A DNA stretch of 64,000 bases from Streptomyces himalayensis subsp. himalayensis (GCF_013778455.1 NZ_JACEHE010000011.1:1-64000); one strand, 5' to 3'. Positions 41,184 to 49,817 are shown, counted from the first letter of the stretch. Numbers and translations are program-made. The notes: generated from the letters alone by a model not told the origin.

Positions 41184-42044
41184 TCAGCGGCGCCAGTCGT
41201 ACCACTTGAGATAGCCGCCGGCATCCACGCGCAGCTGCACGCCGGTGATGTAGCGGGCCTCGTCCGACGCGAGGAACAGGATGGCGTTGCTGATGTCGAT
41301 CGGCTCGACGTAAGGGATGGGCATCGCCTGCTGCACCCCGAACGCGGGCTCGGCGTCCTCCCGCGTCGGGTTCTCGAGGTCAGGGCGGAACGACTGGTAC
41401 ATCGGCGGGCTCTGCAGCATCGGCGTGTTGCAGTTCGTCGGGTGCACGACGTTGGCGCGCTGCTTCAACGGGGCGAGGTTGCGGGCGAGTTCGTGGACGT
41501 ACTCCGACAGGGCGCGCTTGGCGAAGGCGTATGAGGCCCCACCCGGGTTCGTGCCCGGCGTCTCGACGATCCCGTGGTCCATCAGCGCCGCCGTGGAGCC
41601 GGTCGCGATGACGGAGGCGCCCTCGCGCAGGTGCGGCAGGGAGGCCTGGATCGCGTTGATCGTGCCGATCAGGTCGACGTCGATCCCGTCACACCACGCC
41701 TGCAGCGGCGGCGCTCCGTGGGTGGGGGCGATACCGGCCTGCGCCACCACGACGTCCAGACCGCCAAGCTCGGCGACGCCGCGCTCCACCGCGCCGCGCA
41801 TCTCGTCGATACGGCGGACATCGGCCTGCAGTGCGACGATGCGCCGGCCCTGCTCCTCGACCAGGCGGACCGTCTCCTTCAGATCGTCCGGCCCCGCCAT
41901 CGGGTAGTTCACCGTCTCGTAGTCGCGGCACAGGTCGACCGCGATGATGTCGGCGCCCTCCTCGGCAAGCCGTACGGCGTGGCTGCGGCCCTGACCGCGC
42001 GCCGCGCCCGTGACGAACGCGATCTTGCCCTCAACACGTCCCAT
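41184..42044 (-). CDS. Mycofactocin-coupled SDR
   Basis: 286 residues. VTGAARGQGRSHAVRLAEEGADIIAVDLCRDYETVNYPMAG: after the cofactor loop there is the roughly 20-residue insertion, VDLCRDYETVNYPMAGPDDL then KETVRLVEEQ, that marks mycofactocin-coupled SDRs (established), in which NAD is held tightly and re-oxidised by mycofactocin. Active-site segment GGASYAFAKRALSEYVHELA. The catalytic Ser lies in ATGSTAALM. It is in the P450 operon, 57 bases upstream of the ferredoxin. Substrate: a secondary alcohol such as the P450 product. No mycofactocin biosynthesis genes (mftA-F) are in this window. Confidence 0.88.
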   Translation of the reverse strand: MGRVEGKIAFVTGAARGQGRSHAVRLAEEGADIIAVDLCRDYETVNYPMAGPDDLKETVRLVEEQGRRIVALQADVRRIDEMRGAVERGVAELGGLDVVVAQAGIAPTHGAPPLQAWCDGIDVDLIGTINAIQASLPHLREGASVIATGSTAALMDHGIVETPGTNPGGASYAFAKRALSEYVHELARNLAPLKQRANVVHPTNCNTPMLQSPPMYQSFRPDLENPTREDAEPAFGVQQAMPIPYVEPIDISNAILFLASDEARYITGVQLRVDAGGYLKWYDWRR

Positions 42045-42168
42045 CGCTGGCGTCCCCTTGTCCTCGAAGTCTTCGTCGTCTTCGGCTGCTCGGTGCTGTC
42101 TTGCTTGTCGTTCCTGTCCTGCTGGGTCATGGGGTGCCATCCGCTCACCGAGTGGATACGGACGGCGA

Positions 42169-42993
42169 TCAGCCGGCGCCCGAGGGACCGCTGCCGCCCC
42201 CGCTGTGGGGTCCGATCACCGGGGCCAAGGCGCCCAGATCGGTGCCGAGTTCGGCAGCGACCTGCCGGACGACTTCGACGTCCTTGTCGACGAACTCACG
42301 TACCGCCTCGGCGAACCGTGCCACCGAGCCCCTTGCCGCCACACCCGTGAGGGCGCGGCTGGTGGCGCTCCCGTGGGGCAGCGCGTGCAGCAGGACCGCT
42401 TCGTCGACGCCCAGCCGCCGCCCGAGCCGGATCGCGTCGGAAAGCAGGACGATGTGGGCCGCGAACAGTGCGTTGTTCACGAGCTTCACGCGCTGGCCGG
42501 CGCCCAGCGGGCCGACGTGCAGCACCGGGTCGGCGTACCGGCCGAGGACGGGCCGCAGGCGTGCCACGGCGTCCTCGTCACCGCCCGCGAAAACGGTGAC
42601 CCGTCCGGCCGCGATGTCGTGAGGGCCGCCGCTGACCGGCGCGTCGACCACCTGGATGCGGCGTGCCGCGGCGCGGGCGGCGACCGCCTCGACGGTCCGC
42701 GGGCTGCCGGTGGTGTGCACGACGATGGCGGCGCCCTCCGGCAGTACGTCGAGCAGGGCACTGCCGAGGCATACCTCGCGCACCTGCTCGTCGGTGTACA
42801 CGCAGACCAGCACCGCATCGGCCCCGTCGGCGACGTCCTCGACACAGCCGCCCACCAGGGCACCCTCGGCCGCGAGTGCCCGCCGCCGCTCGGGCGACCG
42901 GCCCAGTACGCGGACCTCGTGCCCACCCGCGACGAGCCGGCGCACCATGGGCAGGCCCATGCGTCCGGCCCCGACGAACCCCAGCCGTTTCAT
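42169..42993 (-). CDS. Beta-hydroxyacid dehydrogenase-like, copy B
   Basis: 274 residues. KRLGFVGAGRMGLPMVRRLVAGG (NAD(P) loop), IQVVDAPVSGGPHDIAAGRV (substrate motif) and GAGQRVKLVNNALFAAHIVL (catalytic Lys). Overall similar to copies A (35335) and C (45221). The C-terminal domain includes HALPHGSATSRALTG in place of the family helix. First gene of the long minus-strand operon leading through the SDR, ferredoxin and P450 to the aldehyde dehydrogenase at 33794; operator site 5 lies 117 bases upstream. Confidence 0.88.
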   Translation of the reverse strand: MKRLGFVGAGRMGLPMVRRLVAGGHEVRVLGRSPERRRALAAEGALVGGCVEDVADGADAVLVCVYTDEQVREVCLGSALLDVLPEGAAIVVHTTGSPRTVEAVAARAAARRIQVVDAPVSGGPHDIAAGRVTVFAGGDEDAVARLRPVLGRYADPVLHVGPLGAGQRVKLVNNALFAAHIVLLSDAIRLGRRLGVDEAVLLHALPHGSATSRALTGVAARGSVARFAEAVREFVDKDVEVVRQVAAELGTDLGALAPVIGPHSGGGSGPSGAG

Positions 42994-43363
42994 GTGAGCA
43001 GGCGATCCGCGATGGCCGGGCCGATCCCGGCGCCGCCCATGGTGACCTCGACGCCCAGGTGCGGGCTCAGCGCTTTCGTCCGGATCACAAGAATCTCCCT
43101 CCCGGCAACGAGAATCGTAATCTCGCATTTTGCGAGCACGGAAGCCCCGTGCGGGCACTTTCTCGAGGGCGTGGCCGGGGGCTGCGTCGACTGTGCTTGC
43201 CGCCTCGCACCTTGCCGGGCGGCTCATTGCCCACGATGTTGGAGAACCGTATTCTCGTTAGGCGGTATCGCCCATGTCGACTGATCGTGTCGCGGCACAG
43301 GCCGCCAGCGTCATCTGAACGACGGACAGTCATCGGCGTCAACGGAGAAGTGGACCATCTGAC
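42994..43363. promoter_or_regulatory. Divergent control region with two GAGAAY dyads (sites 5 and 6)
   Basis: A 370-base gap between the two largest operons. Site 5, GAGAATCGTAATCTC, is at 43110-43124 (serving the minus-strand operon). Site 6, GAGAACCGTATTCTC, a full dyad, is at 43242-43256. For the plus strand, TTGCCC at 43228-43233, 17 bases, and TATTCT at 43250-43255 form a promoter whose -10 lies inside site 6. No gene is evident in the gap. Confidence 0.8.
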
Positions 43364-44788
43364 ATGACGACCCGCCACGACCACTGGATCGGCGGCAAGG
43401 CGGTGGAGCCCGCCAACGGCGTCTACCTGCCCACCCTCGACCCCACGACCAGGCAGCCGGGCGACGAGGCTGCCGCAGGCTCCGCCCCCGACGTGGACCG
43501 CGCCGTCGCCGCCGCCGCGGCCGCGCAGCCCGACTGGGCGCGGCGCCCCGCCGCCGAGCGGTCGGAACTGCTCCACCACGTCGCCGACGCCATCGAGACG
43601 CACGCCGAAGAGCTGATGGACCTGGAGCGCGCCTGCACCGGAAAGGTCCCCGCGCAACTCCGCCTGGAGACCGACATGTCGGCCTCCTACTTCCGCTACT
43701 ACGCCGGAGTGCTCCGCGCCCATCACGGCCGCACCATCGACCAGGGCGCCGGAACGCTCACGTACACGCGGCTCGAGCCCTACGGTGTCGTCGCCGCCAT
43801 CACGCCCTGGAACCTGCCGTTGAACCAGGCGTGCCGGGCGCTCGCCCCCGCCCTCGCCGTCGGCAACACGGTCGTCGCGAAGCCCTCGGAACTGACACCG
43901 GCCTCCACGCTGCGCCTCGCCCGCCTCGCCACCGAGGCCGGCCTGCCCGACGGTGTGCTCAACGCCGTCTCCGGCACGGGCCGCGACGCCGGCACGCCCC
44001 TGGCGATCCATCCGGCCGTGCGGCGCGTCGTGTTCACCGGGTCTGTGCCCGTGGGGCGCCACCTGGCGACCGTCGCCGCCGACCGGCTCATCCCCATGAC
44101 CCTGGAACTCGGCGGCAAGTCACCGCTCGTGGTGTTCGCCGACGCCGACCTCGACCGGGCCGTCGCCGCGGCCGTCTCCACACTCGCGGCCAACACCGGG
44201 CAGGTGTGCTCGGCCACCACCCGCCTGCTCGTCGAGGCGTCCGTCCACGACGAGGTGGTCTCCCGCGTGGCCGAGGCCGCCGAACGCCTCAGGCCCGGCG
44301 TCGACTTCGGGCCGATCATCACCGAGGCGCAGTTCCAGAAGGTCCTCGACCATTTCGCCCAGGCGCATGCCGCGGGCGCCGTACCCGTATGCGGAGGTGC
44401 CCCGTACGACAGCGGACCCGCCGCACGCGGCCTCTACGTCCGCCCGACCGTCTACGCCGGAGTCAGCCCCGACCTGCGGATCGCCCGCGAGGAGATCTTC
44501 GGGCCGGTGCTGGTCACGATGCCGTTCGCCGACGAGGCCGAGGCGCTCGCGCTCGCCAACGACACCGAGTACGGCCTCGTGGCCGCTGTCTGGAGCGGCG
44601 ACGCCGCCCGCGGTCTGCGCCTCGCCGAGCGCATCGACGCAGGGCAGGTGGCCGTGAACGGCGGCCCGCTCACCATCGAGACGCCGTTCGGCGGGTTCAA
44701 GCAGAGCGGCTACGGCAGGGAGAAGGGCCTCGAGGCACTCCACGAGTACGCCCAGACCAAAACCGTCAGCCTCTCGCTGCGCTCCTGA
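43364..44788 (+). CDS. Aldehyde dehydrogenase
   Basis: 474 residues, full length. VVAAITPWNLPLNQACRALAPALAVGNTVVAKPSE (NAD site), VVFTGSVPVGRHLA, TLELGGKSPLVVFADAD (general base Glu), NTGQVCSATTRLLVE (nucleophile Cys), EEIFGPVLVTMPF. Different subfamily from the ALDH at 33794 (betaine-aldehyde/phenylacetaldehyde-like). First gene of the plus-strand operon ALDH-CMD-HIBADH-CMD-TetR-DUF1330, driven by the promoter within site 6. It oxidises a semialdehyde to an acid, possibly the product of the hydroxyacid dehydrogenases or of P450 chemistry. Confidence 0.93.
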   Translation: MTTRHDHWIGGKAVEPANGVYLPTLDPTTRQPGDEAAAGSAPDVDRAVAAAAAAQPDWARRPAAERSELLHHVADAIETHAEELMDLERACTGKVPAQLRLETDMSASYFRYYAGVLRAHHGRTIDQGAGTLTYTRLEPYGVVAAITPWNLPLNQACRALAPALAVGNTVVAKPSELTPASTLRLARLATEAGLPDGVLNAVSGTGRDAGTPLAIHPAVRRVVFTGSVPVGRHLATVAADRLIPMTLELGGKSPLVVFADADLDRAVAAAVSTLAANTGQVCSATTRLLVEASVHDEVVSRVAEAAERLRPGVDFGPIITEAQFQKVLDHFAQAHAAGAVPVCGGAPYDSGPAARGLYVRPTVYAGVSPDLRIAREEIFGPVLVTMPFADEAEALALANDTEYGLVAAVWSGDAARGLRLAERIDAGQVAVNGGPLTIETPFGGFKQSGYGREKGLEALHEYAQTKTVSLSLRS

Positions 44789-44825
44789 ACCGCGTACCGA
44801 TACCGACCCGACTCAAGGAGAGTCC

Positions 44826-45224
44826 GTGGCAGACATCGAACAGCTGGACGCGGCCCGCGCCATGCGCCGGGCCATGCTCGGCGACGCCTACGTCGACAGC
44901 GTCACCTCCGACCCCGAACCCGCCGCCGCGGAATTCCAGGACTACGTCACCTCGATGGCCTGGGGAGTGTGGGCCCGGGGCGGTGCGCTCAGCCCCCGCG
45001 ACCGCAGCCTGCTGGTGCTTGCGATGACGGCCGCCCTGGGGCGGATGGACGAGTTCCGCCTCCACGCCGGCGCCACACCGCAGACCGGCGTCACCGACGA
45101 GGAACTCGACGAACTGCTCTTCCAGGTCGCCGCCTACTGCGGAGCACCGGCGGGCGTGTCAGCCCGGCGGGCCCTGAAGGACGTACGGGCGGCGGCACGG
45201 CAGGACGCGAAGGAAGGGGCGTGA
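44826..45224 (+). CDS. Carboxymuconolactone-decarboxylase family protein, small
   Basis: 132 residues from GTG 44826. MAWGVWARGGALSPRDRSLLVLAMTAALGRMDEFRLHAGATPQTGVTDEELDELLFQVAAYCGAPAGVSARRALK is a single PcaC-like CMD domain with Arg, Glu and His at the PcaC active-site positions and no AhpD-type C-x-x-C. True PcaC enzymes decarboxylate gamma-carboxymuconolactone, but no protocatechuate-pathway genes are here, so it more likely acts as a lactone or beta-keto-acid decarboxylase, or a ring-opening helper, in this pathway. The stop overlaps the next gene's GTG (GTGA). Confidence 0.85.
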   Translation: MADIEQLDAARAMRRAMLGDAYVDSVTSDPEPAAAEFQDYVTSMAWGVWARGGALSPRDRSLLVLAMTAALGRMDEFRLHAGATPQTGVTDEELDELLFQVAAYCGAPAGVSARRALKDVRAAARQDAKEGA

Positions 45225-46081
45225 CCGTGGGCACGATCGGCTTCGTCGGGCTCGGCAACATGGGCAGCGCCCTCGCTACGAACCTTGTCCAGCGCGGATT
45301 CGGACTCGCCGCCTACGACGCCGCGGGCGCGGCCGTCATTCCCGGAGGAGCGGCACCGGCCCGCGACGTGGCCGAGGTGGCGCGCAGGGCGGACACAGTA
45401 GTACTCAGCCTTCCGGACGGAGCGGCCTCCGAGCAGGTCGCGTACGCGATCGCCACCGCTGCCGGGCGTCGTGCCGCACACGTCGTCGACACCTCGACGA
45501 TCGGCGTCGCCGCCGCGCAGAGGGTGGCCGAGCTCCTCGCCAAGGTGGGGATCGGTTACGTGGACGCGCCGGTGTCCGGCGGCGTCGCGGGCGCTCGCGC
45601 GCGCACCCTCACCGTCATGTACGCGGGCTCCGACGAGGCCTGCGCCCGCATGGAGCCGGTCCTCGCGGGGCTGAGCGACCGGCGCCGCAGGGTCGGTGAC
45701 CGGCCCGGGCTCGCCCAGGCGCTGAAGCTCGCCAACAACTTCCTGTCCGCGACCGCGCTCGCCGCGACCAGCGAGGCGATCGCCTTCGGCTGTTCGGTGG
45801 GCCTCGACATGGGCACGATGCTGGAGGTGCTGAACGCGTCGAGCGGCCGCAGCGCCGCCACCGAGGACAAGTTCCCCCACCACGTCCTGACCGGCCGCTA
45901 CGCCTCGGGCTTCGCCAATTCGCTGATGTCGAAGGACGTGGGCCTATATCTGCAGGCGGTGGGGGAGGAGGGTGGACCGGCGGAGATCGGGGCGCTGGTC
46001 GCCGCGCTGTGGGAGCGGTTCGCGGAGGCGGAGCCCGGCGCGGACTTCACCCGCATCCACCCCTTCGTGCAAGGCACATGA
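45221..46081 (+). CDS. Beta-hydroxyacid dehydrogenase-like, copy C
   Basis: 286 residues. GTIGFVGLGNMGSALATNLV (NAD(P) loop), IGYVDAPVSGGVAGARART (D-A-P-V-S-G-G), LAQALKLANNFLSATALAATSEAIAFG (catalytic Lys and Asn pair) and KFPHHVLTGRYASGFANSLMSKDVGLYL, which is closer to genuine 3-hydroxyisobutyrate or L-threonate dehydrogenases than copies A and B. GTG start overlaps the CMD stop. Its position between two CMD-family genes suggests an oxidation followed by decarboxylation or lactone handling, by inference. Confidence 0.9.
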   Translation: MTVGTIGFVGLGNMGSALATNLVQRGFGLAAYDAAGAAVIPGGAAPARDVAEVARRADTVVLSLPDGAASEQVAYAIATAAGRRAAHVVDTSTIGVAAAQRVAELLAKVGIGYVDAPVSGGVAGARARTLTVMYAGSDEACARMEPVLAGLSDRRRRVGDRPGLAQALKLANNFLSATALAATSEAIAFGCSVGLDMGTMLEVLNASSGRSAATEDKFPHHVLTGRYASGFANSLMSKDVGLYLQAVGEEGGPAEIGALVAALWERFAEAEPGADFTRIHPFVQGT

Positions 46082-46101
46082 TCGCAAAGAGAGGCCTTCG
46101 C

Positions 46102-46725
46102 ATGGCGACACCCACCACAGGCACAGACACCTCCGGAGCTCCCGGAACATCCGACGGGCCACGTATCCGGCCGCTCGCCCCCAAGCAGTGGCCCGCCGAG
46201 ATGCGCCAGGCCCTTGCCGCGCTGCGGCCGCCGAACCCCCGCCACCCGATACTCGGGCGCCGTCCCGACCGCCCGAAGGGCCTCAACATCCTCGGTACCC
46301 TCGCCCACCATCCCGCGCTCACGCAGGCGTTCCACACCTTCAACGGACACGTGCTGTTCGCGTCCACCCTCACCGTCCGCCAGCGTGAGCTGCTGGTCCT
46401 CCGCGTCGCGGCGGTGCGTGAGGCCACGTACGAGTGGGCGCAGCACGTCGTGCTCGCTCGGGACGCGGGCATCGCCGACGAGGAGATCGAGCGGGTCGCG
46501 AAGGGACCGGACGCGTCCGGTTGGACGCCACTGGAACGGGCCATGGTCCGCGCCGTCGACGAACTGCTCGCCGACGCGAAGCTAGGGGACGCCACCTGGC
46601 AGGAACTGGCCGGCGCGCTCGACGAACAGCAGCTGATGGACCTGATCTTCACGGTGGGCGCGTACGACGTGCTGGCGATGGTCTTCCGGTCCTTCGAGAT
46701 CGAGCTGGACGACGACCTCGTGTGA
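46102..46725 (+). CDS. Carboxymuconolactone-decarboxylase family protein, larger
   Basis: 207 residues. An N-terminal segment RIRPLAPKQWPAEMRQALAALRPP, then NILGTLAHHPALTQAFHTFNGHVLFASTLTVRQRELLVLRVAAVREATYEWAQHVVLARDAG, the Glu/Trp/His core of the CMD family without C-x-x-C, and a C-terminal helical repeat (WQELAGALDEQQLMDLIFTVGAYDVLAMVF). This type is frequent in actinobacterial degradation clusters, function undefined. Ribosome site AAAGAGAGG before ATG 46102. Ends 10 bases before operator site 7, the promoter of the tetR gene. Confidence 0.85.
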   Translation: MATPTTGTDTSGAPGTSDGPRIRPLAPKQWPAEMRQALAALRPPNPRHPILGRRPDRPKGLNILGTLAHHPALTQAFHTFNGHVLFASTLTVRQRELLVLRVAAVREATYEWAQHVVLARDAGIADEEIERVAKGPDASGWTPLERAMVRAVDELLADAKLGDATWQELAGALDEQQLMDLIFTVGAYDVLAMVFRSFEIELDDDLV

Positions 46726-46734
46726 CCACGCCTG

Positions 46735-46749
46735 GAGAATCTTATTTTC
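46735..46749. promoter_or_regulatory. GAGAAY dyad operator (site 7), upstream of tetR
   Basis: GAGAATCTTATTTTC, one mismatch in the right half. It lies 70 bases before the TetR start, consistent with autoregulation by that protein. Confidence 0.75.
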
Positions 46750-46818
46750 GCAGAAGTGGCCGCATGTGATGGTCTACTAGAGATCGCCGCTCTCGGCTTT
46801 GTGCGGTAGGCTTGCCAG

Positions 46819-47550
46819 GTGGCAGCGGAACATTCATCAGTCGAGTCCGAAGCGACTCACGCCCCCACCACCAGCTGGCGCGAACTGGCTGTGGCCCGGT
46901 CGGTCGATCCCGCCCGGGTGCGGGCCGAGAAGCGAGTGCAGCGATTCCTCGATGCCGCGCTCGAGTTGATGAGCGGCGATTCCGGCAAGGACTTCACCGT
47001 CCAGGAGGTCGTCAAGAAGTCCGGCCAGTCGCTGCGCAGCTTCTACCAGTACTTCACCGGAAAGCACGAGCTGCTGCTCGCGCTCTTCGAGGAGTCGGTG
47101 CACAGCACGGCACGGCGTCTCCAGGAGGCGATCGCCGACGAGGACGACGCGCTTGAGCGCCTGCGGCACTTCACGGTCGAGTACTACCTGCTGTGCCGGC
47201 CCCTGCCCGACGACAGCTCCGAGCGCAAGACGGCCATCCTCGGCATGGCCGAGTTCGCCCAGCAGCTCCTCACCGAGCACCCGAAGGAGGCGGCGCGGGC
47301 CTTCGCCCCCATGTTCACCCTCCTGCACCGCCTCCTCGACGAGGCGGCTGCCCAGGGCGCCATCCGTAGCGGCCTCGACCACCGGGCGATCGCGGGCACC
47401 ATGCTCCAGGCCATCAGTTTCAACTCGTTCGCCGTGACCATCAGCGGTTCACCTGTGCGCTCGGACGGCAGCGACGCCGAGGCGCTGTGGGATCTGGTCC
47501 TGCACGGCCTGGCGGCCGGCACGCCGAAGCGGAAGCGTTCCGCGCGCTGA
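46819..47550 (+). CDS. TetR-family regulator, candidate master of the island regulon
   Basis: 243 residues from GTG 46819. A basic N-terminal arm (SWRELAVARSVDPARVRAEKRVQRFLDAALELM) precedes the HTH, DFTVQEVVKKSGQSLRSFYQYFTGKHELLLALFEESV, complete. The C-terminal ligand domain has a polar/hydrophobic pocket (VEYYLLCRPLPDDSSERKTAILGMAEFAQQLL, LDHRAIAGTMLQAISFNSFAVTISG) similar to lipid-catabolism TetR proteins. It is the only complete TetR gene in the 21-64 kb island, and a GAGAAY dyad lies in its own upstream gap. I infer it binds that dyad; ligand probably a CoA ester. The C-terminus is basic (KRKRSAR). Confidence 0.88.
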   Translation: MAAEHSSVESEATHAPTTSWRELAVARSVDPARVRAEKRVQRFLDAALELMSGDSGKDFTVQEVVKKSGQSLRSFYQYFTGKHELLLALFEESVHSTARRLQEAIADEDDALERLRHFTVEYYLLCRPLPDDSSERKTAILGMAEFAQQLLTEHPKEAARAFAPMFTLLHRLLDEAAAQGAIRSGLDHRAIAGTMLQAISFNSFAVTISGSPVRSDGSDAEALWDLVLHGLAAGTPKRKRSAR

Positions 47551-47631
47551 CACGCCCGCAGGGCGACACGGTTCGATGCGGTCAACGGCAGTCCACGGCA
47601 CCATCACGGCAGCTGACGAAGGAGAGCACCG

Positions 47632-47937
47632 ATGCCCAAGGGCTACGTCGTCTTCACCGAGGCCATCAAGGACCCGGCCGGTATGGCCGCCTACGGCCGG
47701 GTCGCCGCGGAGTCGCTGGCCGAGAGCGGCGGCCGCGTGATCGCCGTCGACTTGCAGCCGGAAGTCCTGGAAGGCGAATGGCACGGCCACCAGACCGTCG
47801 TCCTCGAATTCGAGTCGGTGGAGGCGGCCCGCGCCTGGTACGAGTCCGCCGCGTACGAGAAGGCGAAGCCGCTGCGGCACGCCGCGGCCGACACCAACGC
47901 CGTCATCGTGTCCGGCTTCGCACCGCGCCAGGCCTGA
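47632..47937 (+). CDS. DUF1330-family small protein
   Basis: 101 residues. GYVVFTEAIKDPAGMAAYGRVAAESLAESGGRVIAVDLQPEVLEGEWHGHQTVVLEFESVEAARAWYESAAYEKAKPLRHAAADTNAVIVSGF is the full DUF1330 (dimeric alpha/beta-barrel) domain. The E-G-E-W-x-G and A-x-x-W-Y-x-S-x-x-Y motifs are conserved. Members are thought to bind or transform small ligands; no reaction is established. Good GAAGGAGAG site before ATG 47632. Last gene of the plus-strand operon, followed by a strong hairpin. Confidence 0.9.
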   Translation: MPKGYVVFTEAIKDPAGMAAYGRVAAESLAESGGRVIAVDLQPEVLEGEWHGHQTVVLEFESVEAARAWYESAAYEKAKPLRHAAADTNAVIVSGFAPRQA

Positions 47938-47950
47938 CAGCAAGCCGGCC

Positions 47951-47989
47951 GTGACCGTGGTGTGTGCCCCATGCACCCACCACGGTCAC
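47951..47989. terminator. Bidirectional hairpin, 12-bp perfect stem
   Basis: GTGACCGTGGTG (47951-47962) and CACCACGGTCAC (47978-47989) pair perfectly around a 15-base loop between the convergent DUF1330 gene and the transporter operon. Confidence 0.8.
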
Positions 47990-47996
47990 GCCATGC

Positions 47997-48353
47997 TCAG
48001 CCGCGTCCCTTCTGCGCGTCGATCAGTCGCTCCGCGAGCGCATCGAGGTCGTACGACTGGCGGGCCAGCCAGAAGCGCAGGAAGCCCGTCAGCGAATAGC
48101 GCAGGAACAGCGCGCCGCCGACGACTCCGGCGCCGACCCCGCACAGTCCCAGCGTGATCGCGTCGCGCTGCTCGAGCGGATCGGTGGTGCTGTGGGCGAG
48201 CAGGTACGCCGACACGCACAGGACGAGGGCGAGCACCATCAGCGTGCCGCCCAGGCGCAGCCACAGGGCCGCCCGTCCGGCGGCCGGGTCGGGGATCTTC
48301 AGCTCCGCCAGTTCACGGACGAAGCGGTCCGCGCGGGGCTCGGTCGTGGTCAT
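47997..48353 (-). CDS. Small membrane protein of the transporter operon
   Basis: 118 residues, two membrane helices (LWLRLGGTLMVLALVLCVSAYLL and ITLGLCGVGAGVVGGALFLRYSL) between a charged N-terminus (TTTEPRADRFVRELAELKIPDP) and an amphipathic C-terminus. No named family recognised. Its ATG overlaps the LivF-like stop by 4 bases, so it is the last gene of the importer operon. Similar small membrane proteins follow branched-chain-type ABC genes in other actinobacterial catabolic clusters, perhaps as an accessory subunit. Confidence 0.7.
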   Translation of the reverse strand: MTTTEPRADRFVRELAELKIPDPAAGRAALWLRLGGTLMVLALVLCVSAYLLAHSTTDPLEQRDAITLGLCGVGAGVVGGALFLRYSLTGFLRFWLARQSYDLDALAERLIDAQKGRG

Positions 48354-49057
48354 GTGGGGCTCCCCAGGTAGAGGGCGGACAAGTCGGTGCGGAATCCGCT
48401 GTCGGGCCGGCCCTGCCGCTCGATGCGGCCGCGCACCAGGACGGCCGCATGGTCGGCGATGCCGAGGACGGCCGCCGCGAACTGCTCGACGACCAGAACC
48501 GCCACACCCTGCCGGGCGATCTCGGCGACCTGCTCGTAGAGGTTGGCGACGACCAACGGGGCCAGCCCCATGGACAGTTCGTCCAGCAGGAGCACGGCAG
48601 GGTCGGTGGCCAGGCCGCGGGCGAGGGCGAGCATCTGCTGCTCGCCGCCGGACAGGGTGCCCGCGGCCTGCGAGGCGCGCTGGGCGAGGATCGGGAACCG
48701 GGCGAACGCGACATCCTCGATCTCCTCGCGGCTGCGGCCCGTGAAGGTCATCATCAGGAGGTTGTCGCGGACCGACAGGTTCGGGAAGATCCCGCGCCCC
48801 TCGGGGATCAGGCACACCCCCGCCCGGGCGAGGTCCTGAGGGCCGACGCCGGTCACATCCCGGCCGCCCATCAGGAGCCGGCCGGACGCGGCCGGGTGGA
48901 CGCCCGCCGCTACGCGCAGGGTGGTCGTCTTGCCGGCGCCGTTCGGGCCGAGCAGCGCCACCACCTGCCCGGCGGCGACGCTCAGGTCCACCCCGTGCAG
49001 GACGGTGATTCCTTCGTGGGCGGCGCGGATGCCGCTCAGTTGGAGAAGCGCACTCAC
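48350..49057 (-). CDS. Branched-chain-type ABC transporter ATPase (LivF-like)
   Basis: 235 residues. Walker A GPNGAGKTTTLRVAAG, Q-loop region AGVCLIPEGRGIFPNLSVRDNLLM (LivF-typical R-x-I-F), signature LSGGEQQMLALARGLA, Walker B AVLLLDELSMGLAPL, switch His replaced by Gln in VLVVEQFAAAV (E-Q rather than E-H, usual for LivF). Cytoplasmic ATPase of the importer encoded by 53303-47997. Substrate set by the binding protein at 51912: probably an organic acid of the pathway rather than an amino acid. Confidence 0.93.
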   Translation of the reverse strand: MSALLQLSGIRAAHEGITVLHGVDLSVAAGQVVALLGPNGAGKTTTLRVAAGVHPAASGRLLMGGRDVTGVGPQDLARAGVCLIPEGRGIFPNLSVRDNLLMMTFTGRSREEIEDVAFARFPILAQRASQAAGTLSGGEQQMLALARGLATDPAVLLLDELSMGLAPLVVANLYEQVAEIARQGVAVLVVEQFAAAVLGIADHAAVLVRGRIERQGRPDSGFRTDLSALYLGSPT

Positions 49058-49106
49058 GTATCCCCCAGACAGGTCAGGTGCCCCTCAGGGCCGCACGCCA
49101 GGCTGT

Positions 49107-49817
49107 TCACGCGTCCCCCAGGTAGGCGGCGAGGACCGTCTCGTCGTTCCGGATCACCTCGGGCGGGCCGACGGCGATGACCTTCCCGAGGTCGAGTACA
49201 TGCACCTCGTCGCACACGCTCATGACGAGGCCCATGTCGTGTTCGACGAGGACGACCGCCATGCCGTCGTCGGCGAGTGAGCGCAGCAGGGTGGCGAACC
49301 GCTCCGTCTCCTCGCCGTCCTGGCCCGCGGCCGGCTCGTCCAGGAGCAGCAGCGTGGGGCGGACGGCGAGCGCCCGGCCCACCTCGACGAGGCGGCCGAC
49401 GCCGGTGGGGAGGGTGTCGGCGGGGCTGTCGGCGACCTCCGCGAGGCCGAGCTGGTCGATGATGCGGGCGACGCAGTGTTCCGCCTGCCGCCGCTCCGGC
49501 CCGAGTTCCGCGGCAACGAGCAGGTTGTCGCGCACGCTGAGGCGGCCGAACAGTTCCAGGCGCTGGAACGTCCGGGCCAGTCCGTGGCGGGAGCGGCGCG
49601 CAGGACCGAGCCGGGTGACCTCGCGCCCGCCGAGCCGTACGCGTCCCGACGACGGCCTGCGCAGCCCGGACACGACGTCGAACAGGGTGCTCTTTCCTGC
49701 CCCGTTGGGCCCGATAAGGCCGGTGATCCGGCCCTGCTCGGCGCTCATGCCGACGTCGTCCAGCGCCCGGTTGCCGCCGAACGCGACGGTGACGCCGCTA
49801 ACCTCCAGCAATGCCAC
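49107..49817 (-). CDS. Branched-chain-type ABC transporter ATPase (LivG-like)
   Basis: 236 residues. Walker A GPNGAGKSTLFDVVSG, LARTFQRLELFGRLSVRDNLLV (LivG-like Q-loop), a variant signature LPTGVGRLVEVGRALA in place of LSGGQ as usual for LivG, Walker B LLLLDEPAAGQD, and switch VVLVEHDMGLVMSVCD. Start GTG 49817 lies inside the 3' end of the permease gene (about 20-base overlap), showing coupled translation. Pairs with the LivF-like ATPase. Confidence 0.92.
   Translation of the reverse strand: MALLEVSGVTVAFGGNRALDDVGMSAEQGRITGLIGPNGAGKSTLFDVVSGLRRPSSGRVRLGGREVTRLGPARRSRHGLARTFQRLELFGRLSVRDNLLVAAELGPERRQAEHCVARIIDQLGLAEVADSPADTLPTGVGRLVEVGRALAVRPTLLLLDEPAAGQDGEETERFATLLRSLADDGMAVVLVEHDMGLVMSVCDEVHVLDLGKVIAVGPPEVIRNDETVLAAYLGDA

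Noticed and set aside
44826..46725. Protocatechuate pathway because of two CMD-family genes
   Set aside because: No pcaGH, pcaB, pcaD or pcaIJ genes are present; CMD domains are widespread outside that pathway.
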